DNA from: Nitrosomonadaceae bacterium
Lineage (GTDB): Bacteria > Pseudomonadota > Gammaproteobacteria > Burkholderiales > Nitrosomonadaceae
DNA length: 64,000 nt
Direction of reading: 5' to 3'
Assembly (NCBI GenBank): GCA_030646695.1
Contig: JAUSLF010000070.1
Coordinates: forward strand, 36,436 to 100,435
Below are positions 31,805 to 40,582 of the stretch, piece by piece. The first letter of the stretch is position 1; each line of letters begins with the position of its first letter. The notes under the pieces are model-generated. The model did not search any database, was not told the DNA's origin, and saw nothing but the letters and a program-made list of their open reading frames with translations. Made by a program: the position numbers and the translations under genes.

Positions 31805-34546
31805 TCATCCCGGCACGTCCGCTTCAACGCGTATCCTCGCATCCACGATCCGGCAACCCTGGCCAGGCGGCAGGGCCAGAACCGGGTTTAGATCGAGTTC
31901 TCTGATTGCGGGAATTTCTTCCACCAGACGCGAGATACGCAACAGCACCTGTTCAATTGCCGCCACATCCGCCGGCGGGTGACCGCGGTAACCGGTAAGC
32001 AACCGGTAGCCCTTGATCTCGCGCACCATTTCGGCGGCATCGCAGTCACTGAGGGGAGTAATGCGGAAGCACACGTCACCGAGGATCTCCACATGGATGC
32101 CGCCCAGGCCGAACGCGATCAGCGGACCGAACAGCGAATTGTGCGTGACCCCGATCATCAATTCGACGCCGTCCGGCATCATCGGCTGCACCAATACCCC
32201 TTCCATCGCGGTAAGGTTTTGATCCTGTACCAGCCGCGCGCGGATTGCCTCGAATGCTTCGCGGACGGCTGTCTCGTCAGCCAGATTCAGATGGACTCCA
32301 CCGATCTCGGTTTTGTGCACGAGGGTATGCGAAGCCAGTTTTACTGCGACCGGAAAACCGATGGTCCACGCCAGAGCAACTGCGGCATCGGCAGTCGTAG
32401 CGATATCTCCTGGCAGGAGCGGCAGCCGTGCCGCCGTCAGCATAGCGCGGGTCTCTTGCGCGGTCAGCCAGCCGCTGCCGCGCTGCGCGAGGGCTGTTGC
32501 ACAAATTTCGCGCGCCAGCGGCAGATCTATGTCGGCAAAATCCGGGATTACGCCGCACGGCCGCGCTCTCCATTCGGCGTAGCTGGCAGCTTTGCCCAGC
32601 ACCAGCGCAGGGACTTCCGGCATGCGATAAGCGGGGATCGTTTCGCCCGACAGGGTAAAGGAGCGGTCCGGATCTCCTTCCGCCATCCAGCAGATGAAGA
32701 CTGGTTTCTTCGGCGCGTTTGATTCCTGTGCGGCTGCAAGTCCTGCCAGAATGCCGTCTGCGATCGGGGACACATCAGCAGCCATCAGGGAGACGTACAA
32801 TATAATTAGCGCATCGACCTCATCTGCTTTCAACACGGCTTCGATTGCCTGGGCGTACTGTTCCGGGGTAGCAGAGGCAATCAGATCCACCGGATTATTG
32901 AGCGCAGCGGCGGACGGCAGGAATGCGGCGAGTGCGGCTCTGGTTCGGGCTGACAGCTCTGGCACGGTCAAGCCGCTGGCCTCGCACGCATCGGTACAGA
33001 GTATCGCAGGCCCGCCTGCGTTGGTGATGATCCCGACCCGCCGGCCTGCCGGGAGAGGCTGGGCCGACAGGCCCGCCGCCAGCGCGAACATCTCTTCCAG
33101 CGTCTCGGCACGAATCACTCCGGTCTGGTGGAACAATGCCTCCACTCCCACATCGCTCGCTGCCAGCGCAGCGGTGTGGGAACCGGCGGCACGGCATCCA
33201 GACTGGCTCCGGCCTGCTTTCACAGCAATGATTGGCTTCCGCTGGCTCACCCGGCGGGCAATCCTGGCAAAGCGGCGCGGATTGCCGAATGATTCCAGAT
33301 ACAGCAGGATGACGTGGGTTGCGGGGTCCTCTTCCCAGTATTGCAAAAGATCGTTGCCGGACACATCGCCCTTGTTGCCAACGCTGACGAAAGACGAAAT
33401 CCCCAACTGTAGCCTCTGCGCGGCAGCAAGAATGGCTATTCCCAATGCACCACTCTGCGATGACATCGCGACCCGCCCCGGCGGCGGAAACGCAGAAGTG
33501 AAGGTTGCATTGAGGCGGACTGCCGGATCGGTATTCAACAAACCGAAACAATTCGGGCCGATCATGCGCATGCCTTGCTGGCGTACTTTCTCGACCAGAC
33601 GATCCTGCAGTTGCTTGCCTTGCGCACCGGTCTCGGCAAAACCGGCAGTAATCACGACGATGGCCCGCACTCCTTTGGCCGCACACTCATCAACCACGGC
33701 CAGAACCAGATCGCGCGGCACGGCAATGATGGCCAGGTCGACGCTACCGGGCGCGGCTGCAAGCGACGGATACGCCTGCAGGCCGGCAATCTCTGCCGCC
33801 CGTGGATTCACCGGGTAGATGGCGCCATGAAAGCGGTTGCCAGTCAAAGCCCCGACCAGCCGGTAACCGATACTGCGCGGATCGCGCGAGGCGCCGATGA
33901 CCGCTACTGCCCGCGGGTGAAAGAATGGATGCAGTGAAGCGGTAGTGGCAATGCGATCCCGCAACTCAGAGCGGGCCAGGGTGGTTTCTGTGGGGATCAG
34001 AGACAGTTCGACTTCGACCTCTCCGCCTTCGCAGCTTTCCTGCATGTCGAAGCCGGATTCCCGGAAAACTTCACGCATCGCCAGATTATCCGTGTGTGTG
34101 ACCGCCCACAAGCGGACAAAGCCATGCTGGATAGCTGACATCGCCAGCCGCTCCAGCAAGAGCGTACCCAGCCCTTTCCCATGGAAGGCATCATCCACCG
34201 CCATGGCGACCTCGGCTGTGCGTTCATCTCGCGCCAGATACGAGCCTGTCGCGATAATCCGCAACGCTCCATCCCAGATGCGGGTTACCACCAGGGTCAG
34301 CCGGGCGCAGGGATCTGCCGAATCGCACAACGATGCGGTAACCGCGCTGCGCGGGGAAGCCGTGGAAAAGAAACGATGCCGTTTAGATTCGGGCGCAAGC
34401 CGCTCCACGAAATTCTGCAATGCGGCATGGTCTGTTGGCACGGAAGGACGAATCGCCGCTGTTGTCCCATCGCGCAGAATGATCTGGCCGGATGGCGCGC
34501 GGTCACAAGAGGACGAAGGAAGATAGCGGGGATTAACATGTTGCAT
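31805..34546 (-). CDS. GNAT acetyltransferase fused to ADP-forming acyl-CoA synthetase-like protein
   Basis: The 913 residues begin with a GNAT domain (about 20-185; GKGLGTLLLERLAMSAIQHG binds acetyl-CoA). A CoA-binding domain follows (FFHPRAVAVIGASRDPRSIG, about 205-330), then a succinyl-CoA ligase-like flavodoxin part (…RMIGPNCFGLLNTDPAVRLN; SQSGALGIAI; KPIIAVKAGRSQSGCRAAGS HTAAL, split here). A C-terminal ATP-grasp domain (FPVAVKLASHTLVHKTEIGG; LVQPMMPDGVELMIGV) completes it. Related proteins (Pat/PatZ type) are lysine acetyltransferases that silence acetyl-CoA synthetase, usually with GNAT at the C-terminus. Here GNAT is N-terminal. It may have enzymatic or only regulatory use of the synthetase part. 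Confidence 0.9.
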   Translation of the reverse strand: MQHVNPRYLPSSSCDRAPSGQIILRDGTTAAIRPSVPTDHAALQNFVERLAPESKRHRFFSTASPRSAVTASLCDSADPCARLTLVVTRIWDGALRIIATGSYLARDERTAEVAMAVDDAFHGKGLGTLLLERLAMSAIQHGFVRLWAVTHTDNLAMREVFRESGFDMQESCEGGEVEVELSLIPTETTLARSELRDRIATTASLHPFFHPRAVAVIGASRDPRSIGYRLVGALTGNRFHGAIYPVNPRAAEIAGLQAYPSLAAAPGSVDLAIIAVPRDLVLAVVDECAAKGVRAIVVITAGFAETGAQGKQLQDRLVEKVRQQGMRMIGPNCFGLLNTDPAVRLNATFTSAFPPPGRVAMSSQSGALGIAILAAAQRLQLGISSFVSVGNKGDVSGNDLLQYWEEDPATHVILLYLESFGNPRRFARIARRVSQRKPIIAVKAGRSQSGCRAAGSHTAALAASDVGVEALFHQTGVIRAETLEEMFALAAGLSAQPLPAGRRVGIITNAGGPAILCTDACEASGLTVPELSARTRAALAAFLPSAAALNNPVDLIASATPEQYAQAIEAVLKADEVDALIILYVSLMAADVSPIADGILAGLAAAQESNAPKKPVFICWMAEGDPDRSFTLSGETIPAYRMPEVPALVLGKAASYAEWRARPCGVIPDFADIDLPLAREICATALAQRGSGWLTAQETRAMLTAARLPLLPGDIATTADAAVALAWTIGFPVAVKLASHTLVHKTEIGGVHLNLADETAVREAFEAIRARLVQDQNLTAMEGVLVQPMMPDGVELMIGVTHNSLFGPLIAFGLGGIHVEILGDVCFRITPLSDCDAAEMVREIKGYRLLTGYRGHPPADVAAIEQVLLRISRLVEEIPAIRELDLNPVLALPPGQGCRIVDARIRVEADVPG

Positions 34547-34890
34547 TGGGCGCTCCTTGCGATACGCTCACAACCCGCACAGCAGATGGGTGCTGCACTG
34601 CGGCAGTATACTGAATCACTGTAACACCGGGAGTGACGCTGAATCCCGCAGAGTTTTACACGCGAAACATGCTCGATGTATTCCTTGCCTGTCAACGCTT
34701 GCGAACACCTGTTTCTGCCTTAAACCGTTCCCGGCCCCTGCTGTTGAAATGGAGCAGCAAGTGGACACTACGCTAAAAAATCGGCTTCTCCAAATTAATT
34801 ATGACAGGCTGGTTGATAGCTTGAAACCCTAAATCCGGTCAGGGCCTGTTTGCAGCGACGCAACCAGCCGCATCCAGCACCAAGCCCCGC
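34547..34890. other. Intergenic region without a recognised gene
   Basis: About 340 bp between the synthetase gene and the capA-like gene, both reading leftward. It must hold the promoter for the synthetase gene. No conserved reading frame or clear structure is seen. Confidence 0.5.
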
Positions 34891-36168
34891 TCAAATTAAC
34901 GGCGTCCAGCGCAGCGCCAAGGAATTATCCGCGTTCAACTCCACCCCGGTGCCGAACTTTCTGCCTTCCCGGTTCAAAACATCATTCAGCCACAGGGTAT
35001 CGCTTCTCGATGCCCGGTTTAACCTGAAGTGTTTAATCTGCATGGGGGTCATCTGCAAGCGCAGCAGATTGCCGCTCGCAGAGTCCATGCTCACAAAATA
35101 CATCAGCGCCAGATCACCCCGATAAGCCTCATGCCCGGAGATACCTTCATAATCGTTCAGAAAGTCGCCGCAGCCGTAAAGAATGGGTTTGCCTTGGTAA
35201 ACCTCGATCCCCTGCACATGATGGGAAGAATGCCCGTGGACGACATCAACGCCCGCTTCATCGATTAGCTGGCGGGCAAACTCCTGTTGCTCATGGGGAA
35301 CCGGGTAGCCCCAGTTACCGCCCCAATGAATCGAGGCAACGGCGATGTCGCCCGGTAGTTTTACCTGGCCGATGCCCTCGCGTATGCCCCACACCGTTTC
35401 CGCGGAGAAGTCCGGCAACCTGTTCACCCCGGGTCTGCCGGCCTTGGCTGCCCAGCTCCGGGGGATGCCGCTTGATTCCGAACCAAACGAAAAAACCAGC
35501 ACCCTGCCCTTGCCGGCAACAGGGATCACTGCAGGGGCCGCCGCCTCGCGCAGATTCTGCCCTGCTCCCGCAGTTTTTATTCCAGCCGTCTTCAAGGTTT
35601 GCAGCGTCTCGGCCAGACCTGGACGCCCCCAATCCAGCACATGGTTGTTGGCGAGGGTGCAGCAATCGATATGCGCTGCGGTGATACAGGGAATATTGGC
35701 CGGATGCATGCGGTAATTGATGCTCTTGCTTTCCGCCTCGTCGCTTTGGGTGACGCTGGTTTCCAGGTTGATGATGCGCGCATCCGGCTTTACCCGCGCC
35801 AATTCGGCCAGGGCGTCCCCCCAGATATAGGAATAATCCACCGGTTTTGGAATCGGGCCGTTCGCCTCCTCGGCAATCTGCACGTAGCCAGTCGCGCTTT
35901 TCATGTACGGCTCATAGAGGACGGGGTTGCCGGGGTGCGGCAATACCTGGTCGACCCCCCTTCCCGTCATGACATCGCCGCACACAAACAGGGTGATGAC
36001 ACCGCCAGCCTGCTGTGCGTCAGCCTTCGCCGGGCTACCGGCGCTGCCGGCCATGACCGCTTGCGCACAAACCGGACGCACTGCCAGAGTGCATCCCGCC
36101 GCAAGCAGGTAACCGATAAACTCGCGCCGCTGCAATTGCCGATCCGCATGTTTCTCTTGACGTTTCAT
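34891..36168 (-). CDS. CapA family (poly-gamma-glutamate synthesis-like) metallophosphatase-fold protein
   Basis: The 425 residues start with a Tat-type signal: LQRREFIGYLLAAGCTLAVR, with twin arginines and a hydrophobic core, probably cleaved near VCA. The domain has the CapA motifs FVCGDVMTGRGVDQVLPHPG, NLETSVTQSDEAES, CTLANNHVLDWGRPGLAETL, IHWGGNWG, and VHGHSSHHVQGIEVYQGKPI. CapA proteins take part in capsular polyglutamate export in Bacillus. In Gram-negatives the role of lone homologues is unknown; a periplasmic hydrolase is likely. No capB/capC gene is nearby. Confidence 0.9.
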   Translation of the reverse strand: MKRQEKHADRQLQRREFIGYLLAAGCTLAVRPVCAQAVMAGSAGSPAKADAQQAGGVITLFVCGDVMTGRGVDQVLPHPGNPVLYEPYMKSATGYVQIAEEANGPIPKPVDYSYIWGDALAELARVKPDARIINLETSVTQSDEAESKSINYRMHPANIPCITAAHIDCCTLANNHVLDWGRPGLAETLQTLKTAGIKTAGAGQNLREAAAPAVIPVAGKGRVLVFSFGSESSGIPRSWAAKAGRPGVNRLPDFSAETVWGIREGIGQVKLPGDIAVASIHWGGNWGYPVPHEQQEFARQLIDEAGVDVVHGHSSHHVQGIEVYQGKPILYGCGDFLNDYEGISGHEAYRGDLALMYFVSMDSASGNLLRLQMTPMQIKHFRLNRASRSDTLWLNDVLNREGRKFGTGVELNADNSLALRWTPLI

Positions 36169-36249
36169 CGCATGCCCTCATTGAACCGCATGCTCTTATC
36201 CTAGACGAAAATCCGGGCGAGATTGAGATTGCTGCCTGCAGGATAGGCG

Positions 36250-37128
36250 CTAAGGCAACTCCAGCGCCCGCAAGGCATGGAACAGTCCTGCCACCACTCG
36301 CGCCATCGCCGGGTAGTTCAGTTTCTCCGGAGTGTCTGCAGCGCTATGGTAGGCAGCGTTGCGGTAGAAAGCCGTGTCGGTAACCATCACCGCCGGATAG
36401 CCCTGTCGCCAGAAGGAGAGATGGTCGCTCCATGCCACGCCGGGGACAAACTCAAAGGTGGCCAGGGACTCCACCGGAAAATCCGAGTGAGCCTGGAAGG
36501 CCGCCACCAACTGGCGCAATTCCTCGCGGGACGCACGGTTGGAGACCATGGCGATGAAGTTTCCCTGGTCTGGATAGAAGTGCTTGAGGAACGGCGGATA
36601 ACCCTGGCTGCCGGGCTGGTCGCTGTATGCGCCCAGCATTTCCAGCGAGATCATGAGGCGGATCTTCTCGCCATGCGCCTTTGCTGTCTTGGCATAGACG
36701 GCGCTGCCCATCTGGCCCCAGAAAAAGAAGGGCGGTTCCTCGTTGGCAAAAGCCACGAAGCGCAGGGTGCGCTCTGTTTCCACGCTGACAAACAGGCGGC
36801 TGAGTTCAAGCAGCGCGGCGATGCCGCTGGCGTTATCGTCAGCACCTGGCGAGCCTTTCACCGTGTCATAGTGCGCCCCCACCAGCACAATTTCCTGCGG
36901 CTTGGTCTTGCCTATGCGGCTTACTTCCAGATTCTCACTTTCCACTTCCCTGGCCTGGTAACGCTGCGAGTTCACCGCATAGCCCTGGGCACTCCATTCG
37001 CTGCGGATGTAATCGGCGGCAGCATGCAGCGCCTGCGGGTGAAAGATGTTGCGTTGCCCGATCTCCAGCGCAAGATGGGAAACGTGACCACGCAGGCGGT
37101 CAGCGAGGCTGGGCGAAGAAGGATTCAT
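36250..37128 (-). CDS. M28 family zinc aminopeptidase-like protein
   Basis: The 292 residues show the di-zinc ligands of M28 peptidases in order: GAHYDTV (His), GADDNASGIAALLELSRL (Asp), FANEEPPFF (Glu-Glu), the Glu in LMISLEMLGAYSD, and AAYHSAADT (final His). There is no obvious signal peptide. The family removes N-terminal amino acids or, in related members, processes N-terminal glutamine. The specificity here cannot be told. It is next to the capA-like gene on the same strand, with 81 bp between. Confidence 0.9.
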   Translation of the reverse strand: MNPSSPSLADRLRGHVSHLALEIGQRNIFHPQALHAAADYIRSEWSAQGYAVNSQRYQAREVESENLEVSRIGKTKPQEIVLVGAHYDTVKGSPGADDNASGIAALLELSRLFVSVETERTLRFVAFANEEPPFFFWGQMGSAVYAKTAKAHGEKIRLMISLEMLGAYSDQPGSQGYPPFLKHFYPDQGNFIAMVSNRASREELRQLVAAFQAHSDFPVESLATFEFVPGVAWSDHLSFWRQGYPAVMVTDTAFYRNAAYHSAADTPEKLNYPAMARVVAGLFHALRALELP

Positions 37129-37236
37129 GCTGGTTCCACGGTGGATTAATCTCCGGCAAAATCGCTCTGCTTTGCGCAGAGCAGAGGAAGATCAAGCTGG
37201 TTATGCCCGCACAAGCGCTCCTTACTGCTATCGGCA

Positions 37237-37356
37237 TTAATGTTCCCGGTGCCAGATCAGCTCCCCGTCCTTGGTGACTTCCTTGACCCGATGCAAGGGA
37301 ACCTCATGGGTATAGCCATCCGCATCCGTGACCTGGAAGAAAAAATGATCGCCCGT
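37237..37356 (-). pseudogene. DUF504 domain protein, C-terminal remnant
   Basis: A frame ending at 37237 reads TGDHFFFQVTDADGYTHEVP and then LHRVKEVTKDGELIWHREH before TAA. This is the conserved C-terminal half of DUF504 proteins (…GDHF.F.V.D.DG..H.VPLHRV.EV..DGELIWHR). Upstream the same frame meets a stop (TAA) and the expected N-terminal half is absent. No ATG or ribosome site starts it, so it is a decayed copy. Confidence 0.75.
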
Positions 37357-37402
37357 ATTTTAGTGCGTCTCCATCCGGGTTGAATGAAAAAGAAACGCGA
37401 GA

Positions 37403-37699
37403 TCAGGCATGAGCGAACGAATGCATCCCTGCCAGACGCCCGCCGATAGCTGCCTCCGCGGTTTTCAGGTCATAAGACGCTTGCAGATTAAGCCAGTATT
37501 GCGGTGACTGACCGAAGGTGCGGCCGAACAACAGCGCGAGTTCCGCTGTCACCGGACGCGTTCCCTTGAGAATATGCGAAATACGCATGGGCGACACCCC
37601 GATGGAGCGTGCAAGCCCGGCTTGCGAGATGTCCATTTCTTCCAGGATTTCACCCAGGAACTCCCCCGGATGAATTGCAGGTAACCCGTTCTTGATCAT
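37403..37699 (-). CDS. higA: HigA-family antitoxin
   Basis: The 98 residues begin MIKNGLPAIHPGEFLGEILE and carry an XRE helix-turn-helix: ISQAGLARSIGVSPMRISHI LKG (split here), followed by RPVTAELALLFGRTFGQSPQ YWLNLQ. This is the VapI/HigA antitoxin family that binds its toxin and represses the shared promoter. It is 12 bp downstream of the toxin gene, the toxin-first order typical of higBA. The end matches the antitoxin family in length. Confidence 0.93.
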   Translation of the reverse strand: MIKNGLPAIHPGEFLGEILEEMDISQAGLARSIGVSPMRISHILKGTRPVTAELALLFGRTFGQSPQYWLNLQASYDLKTAEAAIGGRLAGMHSFAHA

Positions 37700-37711
37700 G
37701 TCAATTTTCCC

Positions 37712-37993
37712 TCAATGGTAATCAACGATTTCAACGCCGTAAGCATCGCCACCTTCAAAACGGGAACATATGCGCCACTGGTCATTAATTCGGATACTCC
37801 ATTGCCCAGCACGGTCGTGAACCAACGCTTCCAGCTTGTTGGAAGGCGGGAGGCGCAAATCCTCGATGCGCACGGCCCCGTTTAATTGCATCAAGCGCAT
37901 TGCCGCGCGCTTGAAAATCTCAGGTGGTAACCAGCGTGATTTACCCGTGGTAAAGAAGCGTTCCGTTTCAGAAGTGGCAAAGGTTTGAATCAC
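37712..37993 (-). CDS. higB: HigB-family toxin (RelE-fold mRNA interferase)
   Basis: A GTG at 37993 gives 93 residues starting MIQTFATSETERFFTTGKSR, matching HigB proteins that begin with …I..F.......ff. An ATG at 38062 would add 23 poorly conserved residues. Later features are IFKRAAMRLMQLNGAVRIED LRLPPSNKLEAL and WSIRINDQWRICSRF, the RelE/ParE-like core that cleaves ribosome-bound mRNA. The stop is 12 bp from higA. The pair sits between two gene remnants (DUF504 and rtcA). Confidence 0.92.
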   Translation of the reverse strand: MIQTFATSETERFFTTGKSRWLPPEIFKRAAMRLMQLNGAVRIEDLRLPPSNKLEALVHDRAGQWSIRINDQWRICSRFEGGDAYGVEIVDYH

Positions 37994-38010
37994 ACAACCA
38001 GAGCAAACAA

Positions 38011-38367
38011 AATGTTTATTTACGTCAAGCGGCGCGGGTGGGGGCGATTGTGCTGGCCGCACAGATGCAGCACACCCTTCTGGGTGTCGCGACTACTGCG
38101 CAGAGAGGCGTGCCCGCCGAGCAGCTTGGGTCTGAGACCGGACGGCTGCTGCGCGAGGAGATTCTGTCGGGAGCGACCCTGGATATCCACGCTGCCGATC
38201 AGGTGCTGATCTATCTTGCGCTGGCTGGCGGCAGCTCCCGCTTTCTCGCCAGAAACCTGTCATCTCATGCCGCCACCACCATCTGGCTGCTGGAGCAGTT
38301 CCTGCCGGTCCGCTTCAGCGTCAGCCCAGCAGGCCATCTGGTTCGTATCAAGATGAAGCCGAATTGA
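38011..38367 (+). pseudogene. rtcA: RNA 3'-terminal phosphate cyclase, C-terminal fragment
   Basis: The frame reads ARVGAIVLAAQMQHTLLGVA … GVPAEQLGSETGRLLREEIL, SGATLDIHAADQVLIYLALA, then LSSHAATTIWLLEQFLPVRF to the stop at 38367. This is the last third of RtcA, which converts RNA 3'-phosphate to 2',3'-cyclic phosphate. The family is normally ~340 residues; about 220 are missing. The 5' break lies within ~20 bp of the higB start on the other strand, so higBA insertion or a deletion removed it. No start signal is present. Confidence 0.78.
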
Positions 38368-38623
38368 CGCACACCATCAGGTGTGCCTGCTCCCCAGTGC
38401 CGTTTCTCTTCTGCTTACAACACAATTTCGCTATTCCTATTCGTGAAAGACCGAGTTCGGCACAAGGGAGGTGGTCAGGCTTGCGGAAAGCAGGCTATTT
38501 CAGGTGAATGAAATAAACTGTGGCCTCCTGTTATTTGATGCCGCCCTCTTTAATTTGGATTTCAGGAGAAGGTTGCATTGAAAGGCTTATGGAGATAGGA
38601 TTGCCAATCTAACAAATAATGAA
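38368..38623. other. Intergenic region before the AT-rich operon
   Basis: About 255 bp of increasing AT content. It must contain the promoter of the three-gene operon that follows. No protein-like frame or strong hairpin is seen. Confidence 0.45.
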
Positions 38624-39292
38624 TTGCAAAATCCTGTGGATAAATTAAAGCTCGAAACAGTCACTGCCGTTATTGTTTCCGATGGCAATAATCCCAGAAT
38701 CCTAAATCAAGATTTTCTGGAAAGAAATGATATTGTTCCTGCAGGCTGGAAAGAGAAGCAGGTAATAGTTACCCCCCCTTTTTCTCTTGTTGAGTATGAG
38801 GGATTTTCTGTGCAAATGGAGGAAAATAAACTATCAATAACAGCAAAGAATGTATCATCATTTGCTTGGGATCAGTTGTTGCCAAAGGTGGCTATTCGTT
38901 TGCTTGAGGTGCTGCCGCATGTTTCATATAAAGCCGTCGGTTTAAATTTCAGCTTATATGCTGAAACAATAATTGGGCGGGACGCGGAAAATAAATTAAT
39001 AGAACAATTACTCACAAAGGGTGATTGGCTTAATGTCCATGGTGGTATAACAGGTGCCTTGGTTGAATTGCAATTCCGCAAATCGTTTCCACACCTTAAT
39101 GTTAAGGTAGGGGTAAGAGAGACGATTTCTGATAAAGGAAGGCAGCTAGGAGGGTATACCGTGATGGCAAATTTCCATCACGATTTTGAATCTAAAAATG
39201 TAAATGAGCGCATTGCCTTTATAAGTAAAGTGGCAGAATACGAAAAAGAAATTCATCAATTAATCAATAGTCTTCCAATGTTTAAATTATGA
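38624..39292 (+). CDS. Uncharacterised protein A of an AT-rich three-gene operon (possibly TIGR04255-like)
   Basis: The 222 residues start at a TTG (38624). An in-frame ATT at 38600 sits near GGAGATAGG, and the ATG at 38619 is out of frame. Sequence features: LETVTAVIVSDGNNPRILNQ, PPFSLVEYEGFSVQMEENKL, LEVLPHVSYKAVGLNFSLYA, and the end EKEIHQLINSLPMFKL. The beta-rich pattern with a central Y.AVGLNF strand recalls TIGR04255-family proteins; this is tentative. No catalytic motif, signal peptide or membrane segment is visible. The stop overlaps the next start (ATGA). Codon use is much more AT-rich than in flanking genes, suggesting transfer. Confidence 0.75.
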   Translation: MQNPVDKLKLETVTAVIVSDGNNPRILNQDFLERNDIVPAGWKEKQVIVTPPFSLVEYEGFSVQMEENKLSITAKNVSSFAWDQLLPKVAIRLLEVLPHVSYKAVGLNFSLYAETIIGRDAENKLIEQLLTKGDWLNVHGGITGALVELQFRKSFPHLNVKVGVRETISDKGRQLGGYTVMANFHHDFESKNVNERIAFISKVAEYEKEIHQLINSLPMFKL

Positions 39293-39894
39293 ACACCCTT
39301 GCTTCGACCTTTAATAATACTTATGGATTGGACTACGAACAGAGAACGTATCCATCTAGCCTTAATGAGCTTCTTCCTAAATGTGTTCAGCAGGCTATCA
39401 ATAACTACTATGTGAGATCGCCCGCATCCAATGACGTAATTGGCATTAGCCAAGGATTGGATGATTTGCCATCTTTGGCCAGACTTAAAGAACAGCTATA
39501 TGAATTATTCGCTGCGGCTAAAGACGGAGCGCTCACATCAGAAAACTCGTTAGTTAATCACGTTAAATCAAAAAGGGAAGTGCAGAGTGAGATTCTGGCT
39601 TTCAAGGTATTGCTTGGTTGTTGGGATGGTGATGATGCTGAACCAATAGCTATAGGAGCAATAGATAGCGCCCATCTGTTTTTAGAGTCATATCAAGGCA
39701 ATCTAATATTTGATGCATTTCCCGATCCTGATGGAAGCGTTGGACTTCAGGCAGATTTCGCAGAAGGCAGAGTTATATTGAGTTTCGATGATTCTGGAGA
39801 AGTGGCATATTTAATCCGGATAAATAAAGCAATTCATCGGGGCCATAGTGCTACTCATGAAACCATCAACAGCCTCTTTTCAAGTCTCCTTTAG
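39289..39894 (+). CDS. Uncharacterised protein B of the AT-rich operon
   Basis: The 201 residues begin MNTLASTFNNTYGLDYEQRT. A conserved-looking centre follows: FKVLLGCWDGDDAEPIAIGA IDSAHLFLESY, then FDAFPDPDGSVGLQADFAEG RVILSFDDSGEVAYLIRINK. The WDG-D-A-PI…FL…PDPDGSVGL pattern recurs in small bacterial proteins without assigned function, from memory only. The protein looks soluble. It overlaps gene A by 4 nt and gene C by 38 nt, so all three are translationally coupled. Confidence 0.75.
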   Translation: MNTLASTFNNTYGLDYEQRTYPSSLNELLPKCVQQAINNYYVRSPASNDVIGISQGLDDLPSLARLKEQLYELFAAAKDGALTSENSLVNHVKSKREVQSEILAFKVLLGCWDGDDAEPIAIGAIDSAHLFLESYQGNLIFDAFPDPDGSVGLQADFAEGRVILSFDDSGEVAYLIRINKAIHRGHSATHETINSLFSSLL

Positions 39895-40390
39895 TCTTTG
39901 GGTTCACTTCCTTGGTTTCTTTTTAAAGAGCATTGCTAGCAAGCGTTGGCCCTTAAAGATTAATAGAGAGGAATCCCTTGGGCGTGCCTTATTTAGCGGA
40001 AATTATGACCAAAATAAGGGAATTATAAAAATAACTGCGTTCAAACTAAAAGATCCGACTAAGGGGATATCAGTAAACCGACTTACATACGCCCCAGAAA
40101 ATCAAATAGATTATTTATCAAAAACTGAAGCTCAATGCCGAACAGATAAAGCAAGAAAAAATAACAGCATGGCAGGTGAAATTAGTTTCTATGGTTATGC
40201 AGTTATTGAAGCAGAAGTTATTAGCACTATCAAATTAGATGGAATGAAATCATTAGGAATGGAAGCGACGCCTAATTATAAGAACCCATTCCACGGAGAT
40301 ATAACGTTACCTGTGGATGACGGGAAAGATTTCTACTTAGACATAGCTGACAAGCTGCAACGAATAGCGAAATTTAAAGAACCCTTGTAG
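39857..40390 (+). CDS. Uncharacterised protein C of the AT-rich operon
   Basis: The ATG at 39857, inside the end of gene B, gives 177 residues; a GTG at 39848 adds three. After a hydrophobic start (FSLWVHFLGFFLKSI) come NREESLGRALFSGNYDQNKG, KDPTKGISVNRLTYAPENQI, SFYGYAVIEAEVISTIKLDG and NYKNPFHGDITLPVDDGKDF. The ISVNRL and NPFHGDITLP blocks look like conserved sites (H in FHGDI could be catalytic or metal-binding), but no family name can be given. The hydrophobic start might be a real membrane anchor or untranslated. It is the last gene of the unit. Confidence 0.72.
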   Translation: MKPSTASFQVSFSLWVHFLGFFLKSIASKRWPLKINREESLGRALFSGNYDQNKGIIKITAFKLKDPTKGISVNRLTYAPENQIDYLSKTEAQCRTDKARKNNSMAGEISFYGYAVIEAEVISTIKLDGMKSLGMEATPNYKNPFHGDITLPVDDGKDFYLDIADKLQRIAKFKEPL

Positions 40391-40582
40391 TCTCTCAATT
40401 TGCAGACTTTCATCGGAAACTCGCACCATCAAGCGCAATGCAATAGGCTGGACGCCATTCTGTAGAATGTCGGTGAATCGACATTGACTGTCCACTCTTG
40501 GCACCTTGCCGCCGGTCAGCGGCACCTTCCAGTCTGCTACTAAAGCCACTCGATGGCGCGCAGCAAGCAGGCCGCAACTCCA

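Noticed and set aside
32694..33818. A 374-codon open frame on the + strand opposite the GNAT/acyl-CoA synthetase gene
   Set aside because: Serine/alanine-rich translation without motifs; the opposite strand has clear CoA-binding and ATP-grasp domains.
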